From CAYLXN01 sp964586855 (GTDB taxonomy: Bacteria; Patescibacteriota; Saccharimonadia; Saccharimonadales; Saccharimonadaceae), in assembly GCA_964586855.1 (NCBI GenBank), contig CAZPHO010000011.1, forward strand, positions 1 to 25,112: DNA of 25,112 nt, in the 5' to 3' direction. A program made the translations under genes and the position numbers. The notes under the pieces are model-generated. The model was not told where the DNA came from, made no database searches, and saw nothing but the letters and a program-made list of their open reading frames with translations. The stretch's first letter is position 1. Each line of letters begins with the position of its first letter. Shown piece by piece: positions 1 to 8,000 of this stretch.

Positions 1-812
1 TGATCGATGCAGTCTTGAATTGACATTAGTTTGAAATCTGTCCCCAACATGCCGTAGTCGACCAGAGAATCAATATATCTTCGGGCAATTTGCGGCCCCA
101 CTTGCAAGGCCTTGTTTAGTTGCAGTGCCACTGAGAAATCATTCGTTGGCTGACAAACATAGTTCGAATCAACAATCTCCCCTTGATGGTATTTTTCCTG
201 AAAAATCTGCTCCAAAAGCACAGCCTTGGTCGATAACTTCCATTTGGGATTTGAAAATTGTTCATTAGTCTCGTATTCGGTTATGTCAATCAATTTGTGC
301 TTCAGCGCAAACGCCGCCCTCTCAGTGAAATAAAGTCGCTTATTGGTGGCTAGGATTTCATTGATGGTAAAATCACGCTTGCGGAAATAGTTTTTGAATA
401 ATCCATCGGTCACGCCATAGCCATGCCTATAGCCCTCTCCCATACAGTCCTCAGATATTTGCTCTGCTAAATTTTTATCTGGCGACAATTCACCTAAAGT
501 CGTAATGTCTATATCCCGCACATAACCGGTCTCGCCCAAACACTGCTCCTGGAATAATGCCCGAGCTGCGCCACCAGTAAAAGCATAGCCATCTGGTAGT
601 TTAGGTAAATCTAATTTTTTGACAATCTCTTGGTCAAGATTCAATGCCCGAACCATCCTTGATTCTCGATCATACTCATCTAAAGCCTCGGTCATATAAA
701 CTGCATTCTCGGAATTAACGCCCTCGATAGCCAGCTTACCCAGCCACTGTTCGGTATTAGAATTACGAATCAATGGTGCTTCTTGGCGGGACTGGTCTAA
801 CTTCTCTGGCAT
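1..812 (-). CDS. Divergent pol-beta-superfamily nucleotidyltransferase (tRNA CCA-adding enzyme-like head), partial
   Basis: The gene starts at ATG 812 and runs open for 270 codons off the left edge, so its C-terminus is missing. Residues 77-84 (YAFTGGAA) followed by RDIDITT at 99-105 match the GG...DxD nucleotide and metal-binding signature of the pol-beta nucleotidyltransferase fold. RDFTIN at 146-151 matches the RDFTIN motif of class II CCA-adding enzymes and poly(A) polymerases. About 76 residues precede the GG motif, more than in ordinary CCA enzymes, and the segment between GG and DxD is longer than usual. The gene therefore looks like a divergent relative rather than the housekeeping enzyme. 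It could transfer nucleotides to tRNA, another RNA or a protein; the substrate cannot be told. A good extended -10 promoter lies 31 nt upstream and there is no clear Shine-Dalgarno. Four of 14 Arg codons are AGA/AGG, more than in neighbouring core genes. Confidence 0.7.
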   Translation of the reverse strand, partial: MPEKLDQSRQEAPLIRNSNTEQWLGKLAIEGVNSENAVYMTEALDEYDRESRMVRALNLDQEIVKKLDLPKLPDGYAFTGGAARALFQEQCLGETGYVRDIDITTLGELSPDKNLAEQISEDCMGEGYRHGYGVTDGLFKNYFRKRDFTINEILATNKRLYFTERAAFALKHKLIDITEYETNEQFSNPKWKLSTKAVLLEQIFQEKYHQGEIVDSNYVCQPTNDFSVALQLNKALQVGPQIARRYIDSLVDYGMLGTDFKLMSIQDCID

Positions 813-843
813 ATTGGTTTTGTTTTAAATAATTATATTTATA

Positions 844-872
844 ATTATAGCATAAGCTAGTTGAAAAAGCAA
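844..872 (-). promoter_or_regulatory. Sigma70-type promoter of the nucleotidyltransferase-like gene
   Basis: On the minus strand TTGCTT (867-872) is followed by 17 nt and then TATAAT (844-849), with a TG one base before the -10 (extended -10). The predicted start, about 7 nt downstream, leaves an AT-rich leader of about 25 nt without a Shine-Dalgarno. Confidence 0.65.
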
Positions 873-881
873 TAGTATCAG

Positions 882-1463
882 CTAGTCCAAGAGTGATTTT
901 ACCACCTGAAAATCATCAATCAACGTCTGGCGCATCCCGCCATTGTAGAGGGCGGCTGCGGGATGATACAGTGGCAAAATCAGCCACTGAGACTGCTCGC
1001 CAGATGGCAGAATAATCTTTTTTCGGGTCGGCTGGCCGTGAACTTCAGATATTTTGGCCTCGGGCAAGAAAAAGCCCATACTATGCCGACCGAGCGTCGC
1101 AATCACCGTTGGCTCAATAATTGCTAATTCTTTGAGTAGATGCGGCGAAAACTCCTGTTTTTCCTCTGGTAGTGGATCACGATTGTTCGGCGGACGGTAT
1201 TTGACGATGTTGGTGATGTAGATATCGGCTCGCTCCAGATCCACACTAGCCAACATTTCATCGAGAAACTTCCCAGCCGCACCGACGAATGGAATTCCCT
1301 GTTCGTCTTCTTTTTTGCCGGGTGCTTCGCCGATGAAAACTACCTGAGCGCCGGAATTACCAACCCCAAACACCAGCTGATTGGCGGTTTTAGCCAGCTC
1401 CGCTCCAATCTGGTCATCGATTAGGCGCTGCTTGAGGGCCGCTAGCTGCTGGGCTTTATTCAT
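882..1463 (-). CDS. udg: Family 4 uracil-DNA glycosylase lacking all Fe-S cysteines
   Basis: The enzyme should excise uracil from DNA in the cytoplasm, starting base excision repair. The 193 residues carry the family motifs: GEAPG at 45-49 followed by ED and GIPFVGAAGKFLD, NIVKYRPPNNRDP at 85-97, and the HPAA motif at 167-170. Family 4 enzymes normally hold a [4Fe-4S] cluster through four cysteines: two near the N-terminus, one in the KCRPP motif and one about 16 residues later. Here the protein has no cysteine at all. The N-terminal pair is missing, KCRPP reads KYRPP (Y89), and the fourth position aligns with F105. The remaining motifs are intact, so the fold and activity are probably kept without the cluster. 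There is no Shine-Dalgarno; TAAAAT sits 6 nt before the ATG, so the mRNA may be leaderless. An alternative is a UDG-superfamily member with altered specificity. Confidence 0.88.
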   Translation of the reverse strand: MNKAQQLAALKQRLIDDQIGAELAKTANQLVFGVGNSGAQVVFIGEAPGKKEDEQGIPFVGAAGKFLDEMLASVDLERADIYITNIVKYRPPNNRDPLPEEKQEFSPHLLKELAIIEPTVIATLGRHSMGFFLPEAKISEVHGQPTRKKIILPSGEQSQWLILPLYHPAAALYNGGMRQTLIDDFQVVKSLLD

Positions 1464-1469
1464 AATTTT

Positions 1470-1478
1470 ATTTTAGCA
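1470..1478 (-). promoter_or_regulatory. Extended -10 promoter of udg, predicted leaderless
   Basis: On the minus strand TGC precedes TAAAAT (1470-1475), and exactly 6 nt (1464-1469) separate it from the ATG at 1463. The -35 position is weak (TAGCTC). Transcription would start at or next to the A of the ATG. Confidence 0.55.
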
Positions 1479-1501
1479 AATTTAACAAGCCAGAGCTAAT
1501 C

Positions 1502-1530
1502 TTGCTATTTTAGCGTAAATATGTTATAAA
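1502..1530 (+). promoter_or_regulatory. Promoter of orphan gene A
   Basis: TTGCTA (1502-1507), a 17-nt spacer and TATAAA (1525-1530), with TG at 1522-1523 forming an extended -10. The leader to the chosen start is about 59 nt. Confidence 0.65.
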
Positions 1531-1539
1531 TTAACTTAA

Positions 1540-1563
1540 TTGTGGCTAGATAATCTACTTTTA
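1540..1563 (+). promoter_or_regulatory. Leader motif shared with orphan gene B
   Basis: The stretch contains TTGTGG, then AATCTA, then TTTTA, in the same order and nearly the same spacing as 4341-4363 upstream of gene B. About 18 of 23 aligned bases agree, with one 1-nt gap. It lies in the untranslated leader just after the predicted transcription start. Its function is unknown. Confidence 0.5.
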
Positions 1564-1595
1564 TCTAATCTAAAGCCATGATCGCAGGAGGAAGA

Positions 1596-1976
1596 ATGAG
1601 CAGATTAACTAAAGACATGACGATAGTCGAGGCCGTCAAAGTGATCGGTAATGGCAACCCAGGATCACTGAAGGTGCTATATGGTATCTACACCAAAGCT
1701 GAGCATATCGACCCTTACGAACTACTGGGGGCACTTGGCTACATGCTAATGATTGACGCCGCTGAAATGTATGATGAAAAAGTCTGGCAATTGTATAACG
1801 ACGTTTGTCGTAATAGCATTTCACTAACTATGGCAATGATAAAGACCTATCATTTGAGGATGATTGACAGAAGGGTGCTCGATTTAGCAATCGATAATCG
1901 TGGACAAGAAATTGATATTTCTAATTTTGTCGAAAAATTTGAGGAAAGGTTTCCTCGCTTTCAACTCTCTCGTTAA
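1596..1976 (+). CDS. Orphan gene A: small cytoplasmic protein of unknown function
   Basis: The ATG at 1596 is chosen because AGGAGG (1586-1591) lies 4 nt before it; the in-frame ATG at 1578 has no ribosome-binding site. The product is 126 residues with no signal peptide or membrane segment, and looks mostly helical. Recognisable patches are a GNGNPGSLKVLYGIY stretch near residues 18-32 and VWQLYNDVC near residues 63-71. I vaguely associate this arrangement with small uncharacterised proteins of phages and Firmicutes but cannot name a family. The gene stands alone on the plus strand with its own promoter and terminator, opposite to its neighbours. Five of its nine Arg codons are AGA/AGG, whereas none of the seven in udg are. 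Together with the leader shared with gene B, this suggests a laterally acquired single-gene unit. Confidence 0.72.
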   Translation: MSRLTKDMTIVEAVKVIGNGNPGSLKVLYGIYTKAEHIDPYELLGALGYMLMIDAAEMYDEKVWQLYNDVCRNSISLTMAMIKTYHLRMIDRRVLDLAIDNRGQEIDISNFVEKFEERFPRFQLSR

Positions 1977-1982
1977 GATGCC

Positions 1983-2012
1983 AAAACTCCGAGCTTAGCT
2001 CGGAGTTTTTAT
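1983..2012 (+). terminator. Rho-independent terminator of gene A, possibly bidirectional
   Basis: AAAACTCCGAGC (1983-1994) pairs perfectly with GCTCGGAGTTTT (1998-2009) around a TTA loop, and the T-run continues to 2010. Read on the minus strand it lies 19 nt after the pnp stop and still ends in TTTT, so it may weakly terminate pnp as well. Confidence 0.88.
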
Positions 2013-2028
2013 TTGTCAGGAAACGAAT

Positions 2029-4152
2029 TTATTGGCTTTGATCAACGCCCTTCATGGTCAGCTTGAGGCGACCATGATCGTCAATTTCAACTAACTTGAC
2101 ACGGACAGTTTGGCCCTCACTCAAGACGTCGGTTACTTTATCAATTCGCTGGTCGGAAATTTGTGAAATATGAACCATACCATCAACGTGCGGCATAATC
2201 TCCACAAACGCCCCAAAATCTTTGATGGTGACGACCTTACCCTGATAGATTTCACCAACTTCTGGCTCAATCGTCAGCTGGCGGATCCATTCTAGCGCCT
2301 TAGTGATCGAAGCTTCATCAGACGAAGCAATCGTTACCAAGCCATCGTCAGCAATATCAATTTCGGTGCCAGTTTCAGCGGTAATTTGCTGAATCGTCTC
2401 GCCACCCTTGCCAATCAAGGTACCAATTTTTTCAGGATTGATTTTGATTTTTTCAATGTGTGGCGCGTAGGGACTTAGCTCTTTGCGAGGCTCAGTAATC
2501 ACGCTCAGCATGTGTTTGAGAATCGTATCCCGACCCTGCTTGGAGCGCAGAAGCGCAGTTCGCAAGATTTCAATTGGCAAACCATGAACTTTCATGTCCA
2601 TCTGCACGGCGGTTACGCCCCGCTCGGTGCCAGTTACTTTGAAGTCCATATCGCCAGCAAAATCTTCAGCGTCAGCAATATCGGTCAAGATGTGCGGCTG
2701 CCCCTCGTCGTCCATCATCAGACCCATGGCAATGCCAGCCACTGGGCGCTTGATCGGCACACCAGCGTCCATCAACGCCAAACAACTAGAGCAGGTTGCA
2801 GCCATTGAGGTTGAGCCATTTTGACTCATAATCTCAGTCACTGATCGGATTGCATACGGGAACTCTTCCTCTGATGGCAAAACTGGCGCCAGAGCTCGCT
2901 CGGCCAAATAGCCGTGACCAATCTCGCGACGACCTGGTGAGCCCAAGCGACGAACTTCACCCACAGTATAGCCAGGCGCGTTGTAGTGATGCATGTAGCG
3001 GCGCTTGGCGTCGTTTTCTTCCATTGTATCCAGCAATTGCGAATAGCTGAGTGGCGCTAAAGTCACCACGTTCAGAGCTTGAGTCACGCCTCGGGTGAAT
3101 AGGCTCGAACCATGAGTTCGAGGCAAGAAACCAACCTCGCTCGACAACTGCCGAACTTCGTCAACTGGTCGACCATCGGGTCGCACACCTTCTTCGATAA
3201 TCTGCTGGCGAGCAAATTTATGCACCGCCATGGTGTAGGCTTCATTGTATTCATCTCGGACTTCAGCGTAAGCTTCTTCGCCCAATTCTTGCTCAAAGTG
3301 TTGGTTCATCTCGGCCCCAATTCGCTCGACTTCTTGATTGTAATATGGATAAGGTTTGTGAATTTCAGGGGTTAGTTTGTCTTTAGCCCAATTGGCCACC
3401 TGTTCAACAATCTGTTCATCAGGCAAAATCAAGCGATATTCAATCGCCTCAACACCAATCTTGTCGGCTAACTGTTGCTGCAGGTCAATCGCTGGTTGCA
3501 TGTTGTCGTGTGCCCAAGCCATCGCATCGGCGATCATCGCCTCTGGGACTTCGCCCGCCTCGGCCTCAACCATGGTGATGCCTGAAGCAATACCAGCCAC
3601 CGTCAGATCAAGATCAGATTGCTCTTGTTCCTCGTCGGTCACAAAGGCCTTAAACTGGCTGTCTTTATGGGCTACTCGCAGTCCAGCCACCGGTCCGTCA
3701 AACGGCACACCAGTCAGCATCAAAGCACTCGAAGCCGCAATCATGGCAATCATATCTGGTCGAAAATTAGGATCCATCGACAAAACAGTCGTCACCACTT
3801 GAACTTCTTGGCGGTAGCCTTTTGGAAACAGTGGTCGAATTGGTCGATCGATGATTCGGCCCGACAGAATTGCTTGGTCGCTTGGTCGGCCTTCTCGCTT
3901 GATGAAGCGTGAGCCGCTAATTTTGCCAGCTGCATAAAACCGCTCTTCATAATCAATTGATAGCGGGAAGTAATCCATATTTGGATTGGCCGCCCCGACC
4001 ATGACTGAGCCGAGCACTACTGTGTCGCCATACGTCACCAGCACGCTGCCAGTGGTGCGGAAGCCAACTCGATTAACTTCTAACTTTAATTCTCGCCCCA
4101 GCCAATCAGTTGTGACTGCGACGATATCTTTTCCCAAGGGATTGATAATCAT
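2029..4152 (-). CDS. pnp: Polyribonucleotide nucleotidyltransferase (PNPase)
   Basis: This is a phosphorolytic 3'-5' exoribonuclease that degrades mRNA in the cytoplasm as a trimer. The start at 4152 (MIINPLGKD) is chosen because GAAGGAG lies 4 nt upstream (4157-4163); the upstream ATG at 4203 would add 17 unrelated residues. The 707 residues show the full domain order: first RNase PH domain (GRPSDQ, IDRPIRPLFPKGY), helical linker, second RNase PH domain with a GDMDFKVTGTERG active-site segment, KH domain (about 564-632, with GTLIGKGG), and S1 domain (about 633-702). Length and order are standard. In many bacteria rpsO directly precedes pnp; here orphan gene B separates them on the opposite strand. 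The gene has its own extended -10 promoter and a leader with a long hairpin touching the ribosome-binding site, suggesting post-transcriptional control. Confidence 0.97.
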   Translation of the reverse strand: MIINPLGKDIVAVTTDWLGRELKLEVNRVGFRTTGSVLVTYGDTVVLGSVMVGAANPNMDYFPLSIDYEERFYAAGKISGSRFIKREGRPSDQAILSGRIIDRPIRPLFPKGYRQEVQVVTTVLSMDPNFRPDMIAMIAASSALMLTGVPFDGPVAGLRVAHKDSQFKAFVTDEEQEQSDLDLTVAGIASGITMVEAEAGEVPEAMIADAMAWAHDNMQPAIDLQQQLADKIGVEAIEYRLILPDEQIVEQVANWAKDKLTPEIHKPYPYYNQEVERIGAEMNQHFEQELGEEAYAEVRDEYNEAYTMAVHKFARQQIIEEGVRPDGRPVDEVRQLSSEVGFLPRTHGSSLFTRGVTQALNVVTLAPLSYSQLLDTMEENDAKRRYMHHYNAPGYTVGEVRRLGSPGRREIGHGYLAERALAPVLPSEEEFPYAIRSVTEIMSQNGSTSMAATCSSCLALMDAGVPIKRPVAGIAMGLMMDDEGQPHILTDIADAEDFAGDMDFKVTGTERGVTAVQMDMKVHGLPIEILRTALLRSKQGRDTILKHMLSVITEPRKELSPYAPHIEKIKINPEKIGTLIGKGGETIQQITAETGTEIDIADDGLVTIASSDEASITKALEWIRQLTIEPEVGEIYQGKVVTIKDFGAFVEIMPHVDGMVHISQISDQRIDKVTDVLSEGQTVRVKLVEIDDHGRLKLTMKGVDQSQ

Positions 4153-4163
4153 ACATCTCCTTC

Positions 4164-4223
4164 TTAACTTAAGTAACGGATGATTAATTTTGGTCAAAAT
4201 CACTCAACCACCACTTAAGTCAA
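4164..4223 (-). promoter_or_regulatory. Long stem-loop in the pnp leader abutting the ribosome-binding site
   Basis: On the minus strand TTGACTTAAGTGGTGG (4223-4208) can pair along all 16 bases, four of them G-U, with CCGTTACTTAAGTTAA (4179-4164). The 28-nt interior contains a second possible stem, TGATTTT against AAAA...ATCA. The outer stem ends exactly where the GAAGGAG ribosome-binding site (4163-4157) begins. Confidence 0.6.
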
Positions 4224-4244
4224 CTTTAAATTATTAATAGTTTA

Positions 4245-4253
4245 ATTATACCA
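4245..4253 (-). promoter_or_regulatory. Extended -10 promoter of pnp
   Basis: On the minus strand TGG precedes TATAAT (4245-4250). The -35 region is poor (TTATCG at 17-nt spacing). The leader would be about 85 nt. Confidence 0.6.
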
Positions 4254-4288
4254 CGAACGCCAACCAACGATAAATCGTCGGAAGACGC

Positions 4289-4316
4289 TTGCTAAAATTA
4301 AAATTTAGTGTATAAT
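4289..4316 (+). promoter_or_regulatory. Promoter of orphan gene B
   Basis: TTGCTA (4289-4294), a 16-nt spacer and TATAAT (4311-4316). The -35 hexamer is identical to that of gene A. Confidence 0.7.
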
Positions 4317-4340
4317 ATGACCAATCTCAACAGACGCACC

Positions 4341-4363
4341 TTGTGGTTGGGAAATCTATTTTA
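4341..4363 (+). promoter_or_regulatory. Leader motif shared with orphan gene A
   Basis: TTGTGG, AATCTA and TTTTA occur in the same order as at 1540-1563. Here the motif runs straight into the AGGAGG site at 4363-4368. It starts 24 nt after the -10 box, against 9 nt for gene A, so the conserved element keeps no fixed distance from the promoter. Confidence 0.5.
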
Positions 4364-4375
4364 GGAGGAAATAGA

Positions 4376-4702
4376 ATGCCAAAAATGGGATTGGTGTTTG
4401 AAGTAAATACTGACGAAACAGGTGGTGCGCTCACGGCTTTCATTAATGAATGCGCCACTCTTGAGAAGGCAGTTGATCTCGGAGAGACAGCGAGCAAGCT
4501 GGTATTTCTCTACGAACACGACCTCGGCCACCTTGTTGTCCTAGAAAAAATCAGAGGAGTTATAGAGATTACCGAAAGGGGTCTCGATCTAACCAGGGTT
4601 CTAGTGGCTGGATCAGGAGCCATATCAGGCGCCAAGCATCGAGGGATTAATTTTATTCCTATAAATTCCTTGATAGAAAGCACAATAGAAAGCACAACTT
4701 AG
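4376..4702 (+). CDS. Orphan gene B: small protein of unknown function
   Basis: The ATG at 4376 is chosen because AGGAGG (4363-4368) lies 7 nt upstream; the in-frame codon at 4343 lies inside the conserved leader motif and has no ribosome-binding site. The product is 108 residues with no signal peptide or clear membrane segment, and probably alternates strands and helices. I do not recognise a family, and it shows no visible similarity to the protein of gene A. It is a single-gene unit on the plus strand with its own promoter and a strong terminator, and it splits the usual rpsO-pnp pair. Three of its four Arg codons are AGA/AGG, unlike most core genes here. Lateral acquisition fits, but the function is unknown. 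Confidence 0.7.
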   Translation: MPKMGLVFEVNTDETGGALTAFINECATLEKAVDLGETASKLVFLYEHDLGHLVVLEKIRGVIEITERGLDLTRVLVAGSGAISGAKHRGINFIPINSLIESTIESTT

Positions 4703-4721
4703 GCTGACTGACCAACCAACC

Positions 4722-4755
4722 AAAACAGACCTGCTAACAGGTCTGTTTTCTTTTT
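4722..4755 (+). terminator. Rho-independent terminator of gene B
   Basis: AAAACAGACCTG (4722-4733) pairs perfectly with CAGGTCTGTTTT (4738-4749) around a CTAA loop, followed by CTTTTT. Confidence 0.9.
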
Positions 4756-4762
4756 AATCTTT

Positions 4763-4789
4763 TAAAAAGAGCTTCGCTATTTGCGAAGC
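4763..4789 (-). terminator. Terminator of rpsO overlapping its last codons
   Basis: On the minus strand GCTTCGC (4789-4783) pairs with GCGAAGC (4777-4771) around a 5-nt loop, followed by TCTTTTT. The upstream arm is the coding sequence for the last residues and the loop holds most of the stop codon, so the hairpin forms within the end of the gene. Confidence 0.75.
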
Positions 4790-5043
4790 CCTAGTTTGGC
4801 GATGGTGCTTTTGTAGGCATCGTAATCAACTTTTTCAAGATATTTGAGAAGTTTTTTGCGATTGCCAACAGCTTGAATCAAGCCGCGACGCGCTTTCTTG
4901 TCTTGAGGGTTTTGGTCGATATGATCGATTAAAGTCTTAATTTGATCAGTCAAAACCGCTACCTGCGCCTCGGGCGAACCAACATCGTCTTTATGACGCT
5001 GTGTCTGCTCCATCACCTGTTGCTTAGTTTGTTGCTTGGTCAT
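4777..5043 (-). CDS. rpsO: 30S ribosomal protein S15
   Basis: The 88 residues have the normal S15 length and signature: HKDDVGSPEAQVAVLTDQI, LIDHIDQNPQDKKARRGL, a NRKKLLKYLEK segment and a C-terminal LGLRK. S15 binds 16S rRNA in the platform of the small subunit and nucleates assembly. There is no Shine-Dalgarno; a TATAAT box ends 8 nt before the ATG, so the transcript is probably leaderless or carries one or two leader bases. If so, the classical autoregulation in which S15 binds its own mRNA leader could not occur. Its -35 region overlaps the stop codon of the large M15-peptidase gene upstream. rpsO follows truB in many bacteria; here the M15 gene lies between them. Confidence 0.97.
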   Translation of the reverse strand: MTKQQTKQQVMEQTQRHKDDVGSPEAQVAVLTDQIKTLIDHIDQNPQDKKARRGLIQAVGNRKKLLKYLEKVDYDAYKSTIAKLGLRK

Positions 5044-5051
5044 TGGTCTAT

Positions 5052-5078
5052 ATTATAACATCACTCTGAAAAAATCAA
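5052..5078 (-). promoter_or_regulatory. Promoter of rpsO, predicted leaderless
   Basis: On the minus strand TTGATT (5073-5078) and TATAAT (5052-5057) are 15 nt apart, with TG one base before the -10. Eight nt separate the -10 from the ATG at 5043. Confidence 0.65.
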
Positions 5079-5079
5079 G

Positions 5080-8000
5080 CTACTGCACCGGCCGGGCATA
5101 TTCCCAGTGCCAGGGCTCTGGATTGGAGCCGCCTGGTCGAGCCCAGTAAGGATTTATCCAACCATAATTCGGAGCATTAGCCATCATCCAATTGTATTCT
5201 TTGGTTCCGAAGCTATTTATTCCCCCACCAAAGTCAAGCGCCAAGCCCCAGCCGTGATTTGAAGTCCCTGGTACAGCACAGATACTGCCTTTGTTTCTGC
5301 GACAAATAACCTGAGCTTCATAACTGCGATAACTATCGGTTATGGTCAGATTCTTCCCAAACTCGGCCTTGAAAGCATTGTTTAATGGCGCCAGAGCAGC
5401 TACAGCGTCAGTATGCAGCCTGTGACTAGTATTAAAAGGAATTCTGACTAGTTTATCTGCTGGTATCTTGCCATTACTAAAACCTCCCCAACCACTGTTT
5501 TGGGCTTCTTTTAGAGTCGCTGGTCCACTGCCGCCAGCACTTGGTCCAGGAACATTTCTACCATCCCCAACAGTTCGATCTGCACGAGCAGCACTCCCTG
5601 ATGTATATTGCCCAAGCTTGCCCTCTAGTTGACAATCTTTGCCATCATCAAGCAAGCACTGAATCCGTTCGTCGACAAAATAAAGCGAGAAATTCTTCTT
5701 TTCATCGGTGTCTAGAATGCAAATACTACCGTCGTCAAGCGGTTTTTTGTCTTCACCCTCAAAGCCTGCGATATACGGCACCGCTCCGCGCTCAACGCAG
5801 TTACGTAAATAGTCATAAAGCTTATTATCTGAAGTGCCATTGCTCTTTACTTCTTCTTTGCGGATAGCCAGATCGCAGTTAATATCGTTGGCTGGGTCAC
5901 ACGTGGGGTCAAATTGCTTAGTTTGATAATTAATCGGCTCCATATACTTGTAGCGCAAAGATGGGGTGTTTCTACCTTTTAGCGACACACTATAGAGCCG
6001 GCCATCGACCTTTAGTTCTGTATTACGATAAACTACTAAGTCACTCTCGTCTATTACCCTATACTCCTCCAGGCCTTTTCTCTCAAATATATATTGCTCC
6101 TCACCCGCATCATATTTAGCTTGGTATGTATCCCCTGACTCCTTGTAAATATAATTGGCAACTTTATTTGGATCCCAGGACCCAGAGTCATCTTTCAGCA
6201 CACCAACTGGCACGCCTTGAATTGGATTGCAAAATGGATCAACCCCAAACCGTAATTCTTTACCGTCTTTATCTAATAGCTCTGGATCAGGACACTGACT
6301 GATGGCCTTGAGCGTATTCTGACGCAAAGCCATTGCATCTTGAGCTTTGGAGGTTGGAATAATTGACCCCAAAGAAGCGAAGCCCATGTTCATAACCGCT
6401 GATACTTGAGCCGATAAAGACGCAGTCTTGCCAATGTAAGGCATGGCTTGGTTGAAAATACTACCCATAAATGTATGTCGAGTGCTAATATCAAATGGAC
6501 TAAGCTCAGTCCGCAGCATCTTGCCGCGCTCAGCTAGGTAAACTTCGTAATCTTCTAAGAACGCAATTGTATCGGTCTTGGTCATCAGGCCATTGCCGCC
6601 TGCCTGACCAACACTAGACATAACTTTGCCTGTGCCCGAAGCTAGAGCATTGCCTAGGTCCTCGCCGAGCGTAAAAATTCCAACCGGCAAACCAGTGGCT
6701 TGAGCAAAAACATACTTACCAAGTTGCGTTGCCCCTACACCAATTAGCACTTCAACCATTTGGTCTTTTAAGAGCTCGGCAGCTATAGCAGCAACAAGGC
6801 TTAAGCCGCCGGTTGCTGGTGCTGACGCTACCACCGCAAAGGCAGTCATGGCATAATCAGCTACACCCAGGGCTGGCGCTACACTTACCGCTACTCCGCA
6901 GGCTGTATCAAGAAGCGATAAAAGATCCCACGGAGTATCGGTTCGCAAAGCAGTTTTAGCCTGAGAAAAGAAGGCTGCTACTGGACCAATTGGACCGTTA
7001 ATATACTGCGAAGCTGAGGCGTCTGCCATAATGTCGCCATTCACTTCACCAGTTTGGGCATAATTAAACCCGAGGGAATCAGGCGCGTTGCGAGTGCCCA
7101 TTAGGTTTCCCTCCTGATCAAGCCGAGCTTCACTATAGGTCAAAGCGTTGCCACGATTAGCAATAACTTCTTCTTGAGCGGAGCCAACTTTAATTTGATC
7201 AGCAAAAGCCAAAAAAGTCATCGCAAATCGAGCAATTTTGATTGCATTTTGAACTCGAGCATCGTTGAGGATATTATCGAACATATGATAAATCGAACAC
7301 ACACCAGCAATCCCTGAAGCTGCACTAATGCCTGCTCCAATTCGCGAACCAATTTTACTGGCTTCAACATCGGAAGGATTTATCTTACCCCCCTCAGCCT
7401 CAGCCTTAACATCAGATTGCAGCCTATCCAACTCGGATTGACTCTTTTGATCACCGTCAGTTGCCTTGTAGTCATCAGTGTCGTCAAAAGTATTCTTACC
7501 TGTTAGACCTCGAGGTTCTTCGCCAGCCAAAACCTGCTCGTGTATTTGCTTACCAATCCCTTCATCAACTGCATCACCAGTTTTGGCTCTGTCAGTGTCG
7601 GTGTCGGGATCAGCAGCGTCAGGCGGTGGGCGATCAGGGTCGTCAGCGTCCGATATTTTTTTGGAATATAGACCCTGACGAGAGAATTTGAAGAAATCAG
7701 TCACAACTTCGGCCACGCTATCATACATCACTCCAACCCAACCTTTTTGCGATTTATGATTAGCATTTTTGACTGCATAATTTTTGCCGTCAACAACCTT
7801 GCTGTCAAACTCAGCTGGGCTCGAAACCTTAGTCGAGTCGCCTACCCGGCCTTCATATTCAATACTCACATATTTACCAGCTCGGTCCAATTCGCCACCA
7901 CCACCAGTCATTTCAGGCTTAACTGACTGTGTTTTAGCAAATTCAACATCGGCCTCTGAGGCGGTTGAAAACCGAATATCTTTACGCTTAACCTTATCAA

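Noticed and set aside
3377..3802. Open frame of 141 codons on the plus strand
   Set aside because: It lies entirely antisense to pnp, which has complete PNPase domains; the product is low-complexity and has no initiation signal.
4153..4203. Longer PNPase start at ATG 4203
   Set aside because: The 17 extra residues do not resemble PNPase, lie within the predicted leader hairpin, and a good Shine-Dalgarno precedes ATG 4152.
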